Part shown: one piece after another, positions 1-13,800 of the stretch
How positions within the stretch are numbered: position 1 is the stretch's first letter
Layout of the letters: each line of letters begins with the position of its first letter
Assembly: GCA_013399015.1 (NCBI GenBank)
Contig: VWZX01001672.1
Span: forward strand, 186,001-250,000
Direction: 5' to 3'
Length of the DNA: 64,000 nt
Origin: Galbula dea
Taxonomy: Eukaryota; Chordata; Aves; Piciformes; Galbulidae
Notes under the pieces: generated by a model
Seen by the model: the letters and a program-made list of their open reading frames with translations, nothing else
Database searches by the model: none
Told to the model about the DNA's origin: nothing
Translations under genes and position numbers: made by a program

Positions 1-3000
1 AAATATCGTAATAGCTTTTCCTTCTTCCTTCCCCAGCCCCTTTCTCAGGGTTTCATTACCATATTCTCATTGAATTCAGTTCAGTTTGGAGGGGATGTTA
101 GGAGGTAATCTACTCCAGCTTCTTGCTTAAAGCAGGTTCAGCTATGTCATTGTATTTTTTTCCTGTATATAGTGATGAAAAATCCACACCAGCAACAGCA
201 CAATTGGTACATGTTAACTTCATGGAGTCAGATATTACATGTGTGAAAAGTGAATTTTCCTTCTATTGGAAGTGCTGCTTAAAATTATTTTTTGCATCAC
301 CTTGCTCAAATGCATGGGTTTGGACCTAAAAGCAGATTTATTTCCTGGCAGCCTACTGGAGTAAACTGTGTTTCTCTCCAGTGCTGTATAAGTCTGAGCT
401 TAGGAGAGATTGCAGGAGAATTCTCAAGGGATAGGAAATGTGATGTTGGCAGGATGTGATTTTATTCATATGATATCATTTCTTAAACTTTGCTGTGTGA
501 AGAAACAATACCCTCTTTGGTACCAGTGACTTCTGTGATGGGAAGTTGCTTTCCATATTAATACTGGGTAATGAAAGTCACTGTGATCTGAGATCCAGAA
601 CCTGTTCATGTCTCAAGTGTTGGCTTACATCGAGACTCAGTGTTGCATTAAAAGACTGTGGGCAGGTTTTTTCCTCATCAAATATGGAAAGAAATCTGTT
701 ATTCTTAGCTTTTTGTGTGTGTTTTATTGTTGTTGTTGTTGTTTGGGTTTTGTGGTTTTTTTTGTTTTGTTTGTTGTTTTAAAATTACATACTTTGTAAC
801 ATTTGAATAATCAATCCTTGTTGGAATATGCAAATCTTTATCCATGAACTATTCTATTCTGTTGCCCATTTTTCTTTAATATCTACAATTGCTGCTGTCT
901 TCAAGGATATGTAGGTGTTCAAAGCTTCTGTTTATGCAAATTTGGGAGCAGGGTTTCAAAATGTTGGCCATAGCTTTTAAATCTAAATGTATCAGTTTAT
1001 AGCTCTTCCCTGAAGAGCAATTAATGCTAATCTCAAGTATAACGGGAATAAAAATGAGGTGGATGGGAAAGTACTTTAACATCAGGATGACATAATATTT
1101 TCAGCCTCTAGAGGTTGTATATACATAAATATTTATGCTGCCAATAGCTTACTTCAGAGAACTTACCTTAATTTCCTGAAGTTTTGTATTCTGCTTAAAA
1201 GAGAGAATGAAGTTGTAGATTTTTCCTGAAATTGCTGTACATTTGAGTTTCTTCTGGTGGATAATATTTTCTTATAGTTTCCATGTCTTACCTAAGTCAG
1301 AAATATATTTTCTGTTTATAACTTCAGTTCTACACTAGTAATTGATATCTCTGTTATCAGTTATTGGGCTGCTTCAGATTTCTTCCTGTTCTCTAATACT
1401 TTGAGAAGAAATTGCTATACTTTTTAGTAATTCTTCATCTTGAGGAATTGTGAAATCATTACTCTGAAAACTGTAAGTGGTAGGAAATTAATATTTTCAT
1501 TCAAAATACAGATTACTGTATTTGGTGCTTAGAGATTTAATTGGACTTGGAATGAAAATTTTGAGAGTTTTCTTGTCAAACATCAAATATATTAATGCAG
1601 GAAGCAACACTTTGGTTTCCTATCAGTGTGGGTTTTTTAGTGATTTTGAAGTATGTACTGACTTCCAACAGTCCACTTCTGATGTAAGGAAATAATGGGC
1701 GTGCTTCATTCTTTGTGGCAGAAAACCTGAACTACTATGTACCCTGTTTAAATTTTGTATAGGGTTGTTACACTGCTATACAGCTGAAGAAATACTAAAT
1801 CAACAAAGTATTTTTTAATATCATTTCCTAGCATGTCTACTTACTTACCTAAATTAAAAACTCACACTGCATATTTGGAATGAAATGTGATCTTTATGAA
1901 AAATAGTATTTGAAATTATGTCCTTCTTCTGTTTCTTCTGAATGGTGGTGTACAGAGAGCTTTTTGTTACTATTTGCATATGCCATTCTTTTAGGTTTAA
2001 CTGTTGCAGCCTTGCTGCTGTTATTTTTTTGGTTTGAGTTTGAAAATGAGTTTTAAATATCTAATTGAAAATAATTTCCTATGGCAAGTTTGTCTTGCTG
2101 AAATGATTTTTGAAAAGAATATAGGTGGGTTTTTTTTAGCTATCCTAAAAATAGCATCCACTGCAAAACCACACAGAAGGAGCAGCTAGCTTTATGTTTG
2201 TCCTGTCTGTTTCTTGCTTTTCATTAGACTGTTATACTAATGAAACATTTTACCACAGGATTTGTTCAACAGACACCCAGAAAAAATCAAAAACTATATA
2301 GATGCTAATGAGGAATTTATGTAGAGTACATGGAAAACTTTGATTTTGGGTGTTCCTTTAAACAAGTTCTCCTACTTGGAGAAATTTTAAGGAATATTTT
2401 CAAGGCATAAAACTTCACTTTCTGTCAACTTCCTTGAACTTTGACATTATTTCACCTTTTTGTTCCATCAACAGTCTGCTCTGGCTGTTCTAATTTATTT
2501 CTGCTAGTAAAGTTTCAAACATCTAAAAATTTAATTTGTAGATGGTGACTTTCACATTTTCTTGCTTTTTATTCTGTTGAGATGTTTTTCTGCACAAAAT
2601 TGAAGTCTTTGAATGCTCTGGAATAGCAGAATATGCTTTTTGTTCATGATAACTTTATTTTGTTTCTCTGTTGGCCACAGAGGGTCACAGATTGTCTGGT
2701 AAGTATGTAAATTAGAAGGATTTTATTTTAGAAACTTTTGACTTGTGTGTTTAAGTGTGTGTGTCTGTGAACACTCAGCTGTTTTTCATGGTGTGCTACT
2801 GGAGGTTAACAGTCTGCAAGAAATAGACATTCTGAACCTATTTCACACAAAAAGGACGGTGTGTTATGTGTTATATAGAATTAACGAATGTAAGAGTAAG
2901 AATCTTTATTCTGACTTTGAAAGTCTAGTAAGTGGATATTTCTCATAAATTTGCTACTTTTTATGCAATAAGTGACTTACTGAAAATTTTCTCCTGTGCC

Positions 3001-4725
3001 TCTTGTGTCCTATGTTCACCAGATAGCCTTATAAAATTAAAGTTCTTGCAGGTGACTCTACTGTGTGCTTTTGGAAGATAACTGGAGTAGTAATACAACA
3101 ATGTAAATTATGAATTTTCTTGTAGACAGGGATTTGTAGGAAAAAAAGAAGTAGAAAAATAAAATTGCTTTGAAAATTTGATTTAATTCAGTTCAGAAAG
3201 TTGATTTTTAAACAGAAGATACGAAAGGTATGATATATTACCTTTTTTTACAGAACAAATTAATTTCTTTTAGCTTTGTTTTTTTAGACAGCCCAAATCA
3301 GTGGGGCTCTCTGCACTTCTTTCTCAGGCCCTTTCCTCATGTGCACATACTGTTTTTAACTAACCTCTCCCAGTGAGGAAAGGAAAGGCTGTAGGGAAGC
3401 TCAAATGTTTTGGTAGATGTCAGCAGAGAATCCACGCCAAGCAAACCCACAGGAATCTGCTGAAGGTGGGATGGATTTTTAACTACTAAGATTGCAAAGT
3501 AAAAATAATACTAATTTGGGGAGTGAGGTTTAAGTTCTTTAGGGGCAAGAAACATACTTTTAGTCTCCCCACCAAAGGACTTGATTGATTACTAAAGCTT
3601 CTGTTGGTGCTCCATACACGTTCATTTTGTTTGGATGTATATGGACAGTCTCCTGTCTAATGCTTGGATATGTGCTGGGAGTGTGAAAGAAGCAACTTGA
3701 ATAGGAGCACTCTGCTGTGTTCTGCCAGAACTGCTTGGCTGGCAGGGCTTCCCTGGCAATTCATTTCTCTGGGCTTTTCAGAAGGACAGCATGCAGTCCG
3801 GAAAGGACAAATTCTTATTCTTCCTGTTATCAAATGGCTCTGTGGGAGATCTTGCCATCCAGAACACTGAATAAAACCGAAGTGATTTATAGAAGGAGAG
3901 CAGTATGTTACTCTTAAATTGGGAGTTGGAAAATGGTTCACCTCAGTAATTTTTCAGAAACCATGCTTTTCTGGTAGGTAGCTTATTTCAGCTGTCAGGA
4001 AAATGGACTTTTTAGATGCAAATAGGGAAGCAGTCAATGTGTGGCACTTGGAGATTCAGAAAGATATGGATTTGATAACATTATATTTCTCTGGAATATA
4101 GGTTATTTGAGGCCTTCGTCTGTTGGCTAGGTTGTTTAAGCTTTGGTAGCATGTGAGAACAAGATAAGCCCTTTTTTTTGATTCAAGGCATGAAATCAAC
4201 TAGGTTTATTGTGGTGGATGAAGATCTGGTTAGGATAGGTAAAACATTAATAGTGTTTTATATGTTCATCATTTTAGAAGACAAGTAGAGAAGTGCTAGT
4301 TACATTTGGGCTACTTTTGTCCTTCTTCCTTCTGTTTGTCTATGTATCTTCAGGAATTCTGTCTGTAGGATACTCACTTTCTAAGAAAATGTTCCTAGAA
4401 AATTCTTAACATTTAATAGGCTGTCTTCAGTAATTAATCTATGCATTTATGTAGCATTTGCTGTAGCTGAATGTCTACAAGGCATTAGAGATCCAGATGG
4501 AGGTCTGTTTCTTGTGGACAGATACTGTAAAAAAAAAATGTGTAGAGAGATCTGTTCTTGGAAATTATGGAAATTACAGCTTTTATTTTGTTTGAATTGA
4601 ACTTTAATAAAGTGTGCTTTTGTATAGCATGAAAAAATCATAATGCAGTAATTTTTAGCAGTAGTAGAATTTTGAAAATAATTCTGATCTTGATTTTTTT
4701 TTTTTTCCCTCTCTTTTTTTGTTAG
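1..4725 (+). other. PHKB: Upstream intron of PHKB (5' end outside the window)
   Basis: AT-rich non-coding DNA before the first recognisable exon. Since that exon starts inside codon 26, this is intron and at least one coding exon lies further upstream. No promoter, CpG-rich island or recognisable first exon was seen. Visible content is a GTT/GTTTT low-complexity tract (721-780), a strong acceptor-donor pair 18 nt apart (2681-2698), and a T-rich tract before the 4724-4725 acceptor. The short open frames here look random. Confidence 0.8.
721..780. repeat. GTT / GTTTT low-complexity tract
   Basis: Several GTT units followed by T-rich GTTTG and GGTTTT units, with few other bases. This is a simple-sequence expansion. 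Similar tracts recur in other introns here, some in the complementary CA-rich orientation. Confidence 0.8.
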
Positions 4726-4815
4726 GTTCAATTTATGAGCCACTTAAAAGTATTAACCTTGTAAAACCAGAGGGGGAAAGTCTGTGGGATAAATTAGATC
4801 GTTATTACAGAATCG
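4726..4815 (+). CDS. PHKB: PHKB exon 3 (residues 27-55)
   Basis: 90 nt, preceded by a long T-rich tract and TTAG, followed by GTAAGT. It starts with two bases of codon 26 (Gly) and ends with one base of Val56. It encodes Ser-Ile-Tyr-Glu-Pro-Leu-Lys and ends in [11 protein letters not shown], matching the conserved start of PHKB. The first complete codon is Ser27, the N-terminal PKA-type phosphosite of the mammalian protein; the basic residues before it come from upstream exons. Confidence 0.95.
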
Positions 4816-7800
4816 GTAAGTTAATAATTGTTCCTGCCCTGAAAGATTTTCAGTGTAACTTACTAAAATGTTTACAGTTATCATTATGACATTAATTAGC
4901 TTTGGCTTAAAATAATATCTGCAGTCTTTAATAAGGATTTTTGTTTTCTTAGAAGTAAAGAGTTCTGTCATTACACCTCCTCATAAGACTCCTGTGATAA
5001 TATAGCACATATATTTGGATATTTTATACATTGCTTGGAGAATCATGACTTGTAAATAGTGCTCAAAATTATCATCTGCATTTGTCAAATGGTAGAAGAG
5101 ATTCATGAGTTGCACCTGGTGGTCTTGGATGGGGAGGGGTAAAGGTAATTTGCTGACAGTTTTTGGTGCTTGAACTAACCCAGATAGGAATTAGCATTGA
5201 TACTTACATGTTAAATATCATTGCTACATTATTGCTTCTTGAGGAGAGTTTCCTAAATTTCTGCTGGGAGTTTGAAAGGTGCAAAAAGTGGAGGGCTGCA
5301 TTACACTTCTTGCTGAAAATTAGAATGTATATTGGAAATCCAGTCCACCTGTAAGACTGAATTTAGAATTATTTTTGGATAAAGTGATAGTGTAGCATTG
5401 CGGCTACCAAATACCACAGAGGAAACATTTACATGGAAGAAAAGCTTTCTGCTAGTACTTGCAGCAGTTTGACAGGTGATGAGTGGGAAGTTAATTTTTG
5501 ATATTAATGGTGCTATAATATATGTTTGTAATGAAATTTTATCTGATAGCTAACTTACTTTAAGCCAACTTTATGAGATCATTTTAAGCCAAAAACATAC
5601 GTGTTAATGAAGCAATGGTTTATTTTGATTACTTTGCAGTTTGGGGGTTTGTGTTACAAACAAGTCCTACCTGTAATTTAAATCAGTTGGATTTTTTTAT
5701 GGCTGTGCAATTGACTATTTACAGTTTTAGTCAGACAAGGGCATGGAATGCTGAACAGTTTTTCCTGCATTCTAATATGTGATACGAGGCTTCATTCAAA
5801 TCGCTTTCTGAAGTGAAATCTGTGAGTTGTGCCTGGTCTATCCGTAGATGCACTACTTTTATCTTTCTTACTGAGGAGATGACTGTTCAATTTACTTTAA
5901 ATGCTTGGCAGCAGCAAATCTGTGGTGCTGCTTGCTATTTATCTGTCAGACACTTAGGTTACAAGCAGTCTGCTACCTCAGTAAAAATTTACGACTGACT
6001 TTGTACTTAATTTTAGAATAATCTATATTGACATTTTCAGGTAACATTTTATCAAAAAAAGTTCTTACAGGGTATTAAGTTACTGAAGAATATAATGCAA
6101 AAAGCCATAAAAATGTAATTTGCATTTAGGATACTTAATTTCTAATATGTAGACAACAAAGAGGCTTTTTTAAAATTGATGCTTGATAACATTCTGGAAA
6201 AAAAAATCCTTTCTTGTCTTATAGTGGACAGGTTATATGTAGAAGGGTCACGTTCAAGGACATTAAGCCCAGTTTCAATCTTCTGGCATGCTATTTATAA
6301 TACAATTTTAGGTAAACAATTTGCAAAATATGAAATATTAAAGTACAGGAAGAATAAAAGTAATACTTAGTGTGCTTTCTAATTCCTGTCTTGCTCTGCT
6401 TTTGTGTCAAGGTACTGCGTTAAACAATTGTGGTTGCCCTGTCTCCTTTCTTATTCACTTCTCCCCTTTTCTTTTTAAAAAATAATGGTATGATCATCTG
6501 GCCTGAGTTAAAAATTTAATTTTTATGAATGCAGAGTTGTGCAGAGTTTAACTGTTTAAATTTTTGAGTGTAGAGGTTGACATACCATAGACCTTCCCCC
6601 CCCCCCACAAAGGGAGGTTACTGGTTTGTATTCTACAGATTCTGCATGGAATGGGTTGTACCAGGACAGAGCCACATAATACTGTTGTTTTGCTTTGTGG
6701 TTGTGTTTGGGTTTTGTGTTTTGTTTTTTTGTAAAAAGGTCTAATTTGACTGAAAAACCAACATAAGAAGAATTTGTTGGTGCGTGTCTTTCACCTTACC
6801 TTTATTTTCTGTTTTCTATTGTGCATACTCTTAGCAGGTTCCTCACATCTTGACTTATTCCTGAGAAGCTTTGTTAATAATAAGGATTGTTAATAGCATT
6901 TTTTCTTTTTTTCTAGTTAAGTCAACGTTGCTGCTCCATCAAAGCCCAACCACAGGTCTATTTCCTACAAAAACATATGGAGATAACCAAAAGGCAAAAG
7001 TACATGACAATCTTTACTGTGCTGCATGTGCCTGGGCATTAGCCCTTGCTTACAGGTGAATAATTTCAAAACTAGTCTCTGCCATGTTACATACATTCTG
7101 TTATTAAGTTCTCCAGGAGTATTTTGGAAGTTGAAGCTTTATCAAAAATAGTTTTGTAAACCTGCCAAGATGGTACATGTGTCCAAATCTCAATAAAAAT
7201 ATTTGTGTAGCTACTAGGTTAAGAACAAGTCACTCTGTTTTGGTAAGTAAACATGTTTTCATATATTTTAGTTGGTAACAATATTCTGAAACAGGGAATT
7301 AATGCATACTACTAAAAATAAAGGTTATTGTGGAAAACTGTACTCAAGGAATAGTGCTCATTTTAAATGTTGGAGGAGACTTCAGAGCAGAAGCAGGCCG
7401 GTTGCATATAGTCATAATCTGGATACTCACAGGAGACTGGATGCTTGAACACTGAAGTAATGAATAGTTTGGAAATAATGGTGACCATCTTCCCTCCTAG
7501 TTACAAAGGCTGAGCAGGCTTAGTTGTTAGATCTTATTTACTGTTTCTTCCTTTTCCACAGTTGACTCATCAGAGAAGAAGGTTAGGCGTTTGTGTGCTG
7601 TAGCGTGACCTTAAGAACTATGGGAGAGTTACCTCCTGTAATAATTTATTCGTAATTCCCTCTCCTTTAGGTCAAATAACTATGGAAATTGCTTTTTGTG
7701 AGTTAGTATTTGCTACCCCAGCCACCCAGGAAAACAGAGGTGATAACATAAATGTAGTGTTTTTAAAAAGAAGATGGTGTGTAGATAATGAATAATTTAC

Positions 7801-10800
7801 TCTTTTTAGTAGTTGATTGCATTCTTGGACAAAATTTTAGTATATTTTCCTGTGAGGGCCAGAAATAATATGAGGTGTTTTTGTTGAGGTAAAGATGATC
7901 TACTTAGCAGATAAGATGGTTTTAGCTGCTTTTTTGTCTCCATTTCTATACTATATTCTATACTTCTGACACATTCTGAAGAAACAATTAGTTAAAATCG
8001 CCTTGTTAGAAGTGTTACAGAAGTACACTTTTTGAAAAGGAATACTACAGAGATCTGTGTGTACTTCTGGAGATGCTGTGCCTGATGGGTCTCAAAATTT
8101 TGAGGAACTAGGAAAAATAGAAGGAAATTAACAATCAGAGTGTAATTATTACTTTCATTTCTTATATTGAATAATCGTTGCATCTTTAATTCCTCTATCA
8201 GTTGGTGAAATAAAAGCATTTGAAAACAAAAAATAAAAAAAAAAGCAGAAAGAATGGAAAGGTGCAGGGGTGATTGTTTTGATTTCCAGCAACTTATAGA
8301 GGAGAGCATGGCATAAAGTTACTCAGTCTTTAATTTCCAATATGCAGAATCATAGAAAATAATACATGAAGTTTTGTTGCAGGTTGAAAGTAGGGCAAAG
8401 TGGCAATACAAACAGTTTGTGTTACTTCTAGTTATGCTCAGAATAGTGCTCTCAACTTCAGGTGCTGCACAACAGATTTTCTTTGATGGACAAAGATTGA
8501 TCATTGAAATTAAGTGCACAGCTAAAATGTGAAATACAACAAGACACAAGATTCACACGGAAGCCTGTGTTATCTGCTGTCTATCACATGCAGATTATTG
8601 TGCTTGACTCATGTCAGTGCTACTGTTCACTTTCATGAAAAGCTAAGTTTCTTGAGAGCGTGTTTAGAAGACATAGGAGAAAAGTGTTGTAACATGAAAA
8701 CTTCAGAGCTTTTACATGTGCTACTTACTGCTCTTTGGATTTATGATAAAGTTGAGAATGAATCCCACTGCTTAAATTCTCAACCTATTAATTCTGAATA
8801 TGTGGTTTTATTCCTTGCGGGGTTGATTCCACCCCCCTTGTTTCAACTATGTAATTGAAAGCAAGTACATTTCTTGCATCTAAGATTATTATTTAAATAG
8901 CATGACTTCTGGATTTTTATTTTTTTTTAAGTCATCGCTACCTTCCTAATTCAGTGCAGGTAGCAGAACCTCAGCATAAACTATGAAGTTATTAAGTGTG
9001 GTGGAAAAGGTTATGCTTCGTTTGCAGTGTAGTTATCCACTTACACATGATCAAATTAGTAACAGCTATAAAATATACTGAGAAATAGCAGTGAGCAAAT
9101 TATGCTGTTTTGCATATTTGTATCAGATATGTTGTTGTAAGTTACAAGTATATAAGAAAACTTTATTTTCACCCTGAAAGGCTCAATCAGAAAATGACAA
9201 CTGGCAAAGAGAGAACGCATGAATGCAGTGATCAAGGTTGTTTACACAAAGTACATTTCTTGTAGTTAAAAATAACTTCGGATTTGGCATTAGTTTTAGT
9301 ATACATTTAGTAATATAGTAATTGTGAATGTTTGATTTCACAGTATAAAAACACTAAATCATCTTGAAGCACATTTCTGGACATTTGGAGTAGTGAACTT
9401 TCAGACTCTTGTATGTGCAGCTGTATTTTATCAGCATCATCAGGAGCGTGCCTGCTTGATTATGCATGTCAGATTATTTTGTAGAGTTAAAGAGAAATTG
9501 CCTTTGTGTTTTGGATCTTGAGGCACACAGAACAGTTTCTTGCACGGATATTTTTTTTTTCCTTTAGATTTTGAAATAGGAATGTTTGCATAGGTCGCAA
9601 CATAAACTAAAAAACTTTTTTTTAATTAAGGAAGGAAACATAGGGCTATAAGTATGTTGATATGAATGTGGGCACACTATGTAACAGTCTAAGTTAAATA
9701 CTCAATACTCCAAAGCACTAATGTGTCCTTTTCCCCCTCCTAATGCATTTCCAATTTGTTTTATGAGTTATCTCTCTTACCCAGGCGTATTGATGACGAC
9801 AAGGGAAGGACTCATGAACTGGAGCATTCTGCTATAAAGTGTATGAGAGGAATTCTCTACTGCTACATGCGTCAGGCTGATAAGGTAAAACACTGTAGTG
9901 TGGACACAAGCACTCACTTAATTCTAAGGGATTAACTGAACTGTGAAAACTAACTTCTAAATATAGATAAAGCTCCAAAGGGGAATGCAGTATTATTGTG
10001 CAGCCCAGCTAGGAACAGCTGCTTCATTATTGTTGGGTTGCAGCATTGTTTCAGGATATAAAATACATGAGCATTTTGCGATGTAAACTGCAGGGCATGC
10101 TTGAAACTTCTTTGGGTTTCCTTTGTAGTTACTTATCCTGTTTAAACATTGGACCATTCATAATTGTTCGTGGTTTGGTTTAGGGTTTTTTTTAATGTCT
10201 TTTTAATGCTTAAATGAAACATGCAGAATTTCTTTTAGCTGAGTCTAGTAGAGTTTTTCTTGCACTGTTAACTTGGTTATTGGATTTGCAGTTGTTCTCC
10301 TTACCTAGGTGATTGTTTTGATTATTTTGCTTGATAGTGTTAGCAGGAACTTTCCAATATACTTTGACCTAATGTAGTTTCTGATAAGTTTTAGGTAGTG
10401 TTGTTTATACGTTTTACATGCAGGTCATATTAAGATAATTTGAAAAACCTGACTTACATAATAAATTTATGGTTGCCAAACGTATCAAAATTATTGACTT
10501 TGGTTTTATGTTTTGCCTTTAATTCATCTTTAGGTTCAGAAATTTAAGCAAGACCCCAAACCGTCTAGATGTCTTCATTCTGTTTTCAGTGCACACACTG
10601 GAGATGAGGTCTTCTCCCATGAGGAGTATGGTCACCTTCAGGTAAGATATGCATCTGTGTGTAAATAAAAGTTTGGATGATTTTAAATAATTTTGGTGTC
10701 TCCATTATTTCACAATGCAGCTGTCTCAGTTTAGATTTGTTAGATGTGTTGTATTTGATGAACTTGAGATTTGTTCTCCATGTTTTGCTGAAGAAAGTGA

Positions 10801-13800
10801 TTGCCTGTGGGTCAAAGCAGTATACCCGAGCAAAAACATTTTAAAGTTATAGTTTCAAATAATTTAAACAATGATATTTTGTTGGTATTTGAAAATGCAA
10901 CAGAAGTTTTAGAGAGCAACACTTATTTGTGCCATTTCTTTTGTTTCCACATCATTACATCTAGGATATGGCTAGATTTTGGATAATATTTTTGAAGAAC
11001 CAAAATTCTGTTATAGTGGGACTATCTTTGTCAGAGGGTAGTATCATATTTAGCTTGTTTGTTTATGTGGCCCAATAAACATAAAGTTAATTGTAATTTC
11101 CTTTCTGTCTTTAATTACTTCAGATAAATGCTGTGTCGTTATTTCTCCTCTATTTGGTTGAGATGATCTCTTCGGGGCTGCAGATTATCTACAACACAGA
11201 TGAGGTAGAAATTGATTTCCAATGGTAAAACATACGCTTTATGAAGTTGTTGGGTGTTTTTTCTTGGTTTTATTTAATTACCAACTGTAAAGTAATTGTT
11301 CTGGAAATACACTGCAGATATTCTCTCCTTTTAATGGAAGTCAGAAAAGATAGATGGAATGAATGGATAGTGAAATAAATTAATAGCTAATAATGTATTA
11401 CATATGCAAAGAGTGAATGTAACATGACATTGTGATCTTTTATAGTTCCCTGCTCTGTCTGAAATGTACAATATCAAGACCTAAAGGTCTGTTAGATGCT
11501 TAACTTCTAGTTATGTATAACCACCATATATTGTAGCCACCATGACCTTGGCTTGAGGATAAGTCATGTCAGGACAATCTCCTGTCCTGCTCTAAAGTGA
11601 GGTTATGTTTCGAGACAGAAACAGAAAACTCAGATACATAATATTTTTTTTTTCTGTTTTCTTATTCTGGATTGATTTAAATTTGCTCTGGTCTGTTTAA
11701 TAGACACTCCTGTATTGTGTTAAAAAGCTTAAATGCAATTATAGTACTACCCTTAAAAAAATAATTTAACTAATAGTGTATTTGCATTATATTTCTAAAA
11801 CATCTTCCTTGATTTTTTTTTCTTTAGATAATGAGAAAACTGAGTGATGCAACTTTCTTCCTTTCTCGCTTAGTTAGATCTTATGATAGGTCTATATTAT
11901 TTTCTCTGAATTGCCTTTATGTCTGAGGAGGCAAATGTTTATAATTATGTATTTACTTAGCTTGACTTACAGTTTATATTAGCCTCCAGATGTTTGCATT
12001 TAATTACAGAATCTGCAGCAAAAACTGCATATATATAGTCTTTACAGTCAGTGGATCTTCTCTACTACAATGTCAGGATGTAGTTTTCATTGCAGCCATG
12101 CCCTAGAAATCTGTGAACTGTGGAGATTATTTATACTAAAATTATCTTACCACGGACCTGTAAATTTTGTTAGTCTCTGTGTATCTTTCCCAACTGCATA
12201 TATTCTCAGATCTTACTAATGCTACATAATTATGGTATTTCCACGTTTTCCTGTGTATCTAGGATAATATTCAGCATAGTGGTGTTGGCAGCACGTGGAT
12301 GTGGCAACCTGCTACCCAAACATTAAGTTGGATTATTTCCTTCCAATGGTAGCATTGCACTGTGTGTTTAGTCTCCTTCATTTCATAGAGAGAGGGTTTT
12401 GAACCAGTGCTAGCACAGTGGCAGATGGTTGATATTTGGCAAGCTCTCTGCATGAATATGTTTGTACATAGAACTCTTGGCTTTGGAGGCAATCATTGTA
12501 TACTAGGCTGCTTGATGTCAGGCATAGCACCTGTCAATGAGATACCCTCTAGCTGTATCTGTTTGCAGTTGAAAAATTAGTTTAATTTCATGTTCACATC
12601 CATAACAGGGAAACCAGTATATGATTGTGCAAGTGTATGAATTTACAAGAATCTACACGTAATGCAGAGTAACACTATTATTTACAGTCATCCATGCTGC
12701 ATGTGTGTTCTTTATTATTCCTTGCTTTCCACATGCTTGACTTCTGGATAAAGAAGCTTAACACACACAATCCATAATTTCTGTCAGTGCTTCAGTGTTG
12801 ACTTGGTTATAGCATTTACGTGCGCCTGGTGTGAATGAAGATTTTGGTTTGCAAACAGTTATCTGCAGCCTTTTTTTTTGTAGATATATTATTTGGAAAC
12901 CCTTAGTCTCATGAAATATCTGAATTTGACAATGATTTATTTGTTCTGAACATCATCAATGGTACAAAGTCATCAGTAAGATTGTATGTTTCTATGTTGC
13001 GGTCTCTGCTTCTTCGTTTAGCTGATGCATCTAAATTTCAGTTAATGATAGAGATAGAAGAAGCAGTGCTCTTAATGACTAGGTGTTCTGGCTTCATTCA
13101 GAGGAAGTTCATTTTAAAGAAACCAAATGCTACATTACAGTGATAGTGTAACCGTGGGTATATCTAAAGAGTGGGTACTTTCAACAAAAGTGTGAAACGA
13201 TTTAGTGTAGAGATAATTGTACGTGAACACCCCACAGTGAAATTTTAGTAAGACATATAATATATATAGAGGCAAGGAAGTTTAGAATTATATCTGTATC
13301 TATATATAGATATAATGTAAAAGAACTTCTGTTATCTTAAAATGAATTAAGAAACAGTACAAGATTTCCATGACCTAATCTTGTAGGATTTAATTTTTTA
13401 TTCTCTGATGGGTTTTTTTAGGACAAATCTTTTCAAAATGCCACCCGTTTGGAGCTCTTCAAATATGTATCTTGAATACGAAATAATTTTTATCCCTGTC
13501 TTTGTAGGAACTTTGGCATAAATCACATCAACATCTAATATGGGACAGCTCTTAATATTTTGTCATTAAAACCTGGTTTTAAAGAGAATATTTGAACTTG
13601 GGTATGCCATTCTGTCAGGGAAGGAGGAAAGGAAGGAAGGCACAGTTATGATGGCTGAGGAAAAACAGTTGTCTTTTTGAAAAAAATGTACAACAAAATA
13701 TATGCAATTTCCTTCAGTCACTTTTCTTTCTTTCCTGTAGGTGTCCTTCATTCAAAATCTTGTGTTTTGCGTGGAAAGAGCCTATCGTGTACCAGATTTT

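Larger units (their letters stand above)
4816..6916 (+). other. PHKB: PHKB intron 3
   Basis: 2,101 bp, GT-AG. It holds a run of 11 C (6596-6606) and a G/T-rich tract (6683-6731). No coding or RNA gene was recognised. Confidence 0.85.
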
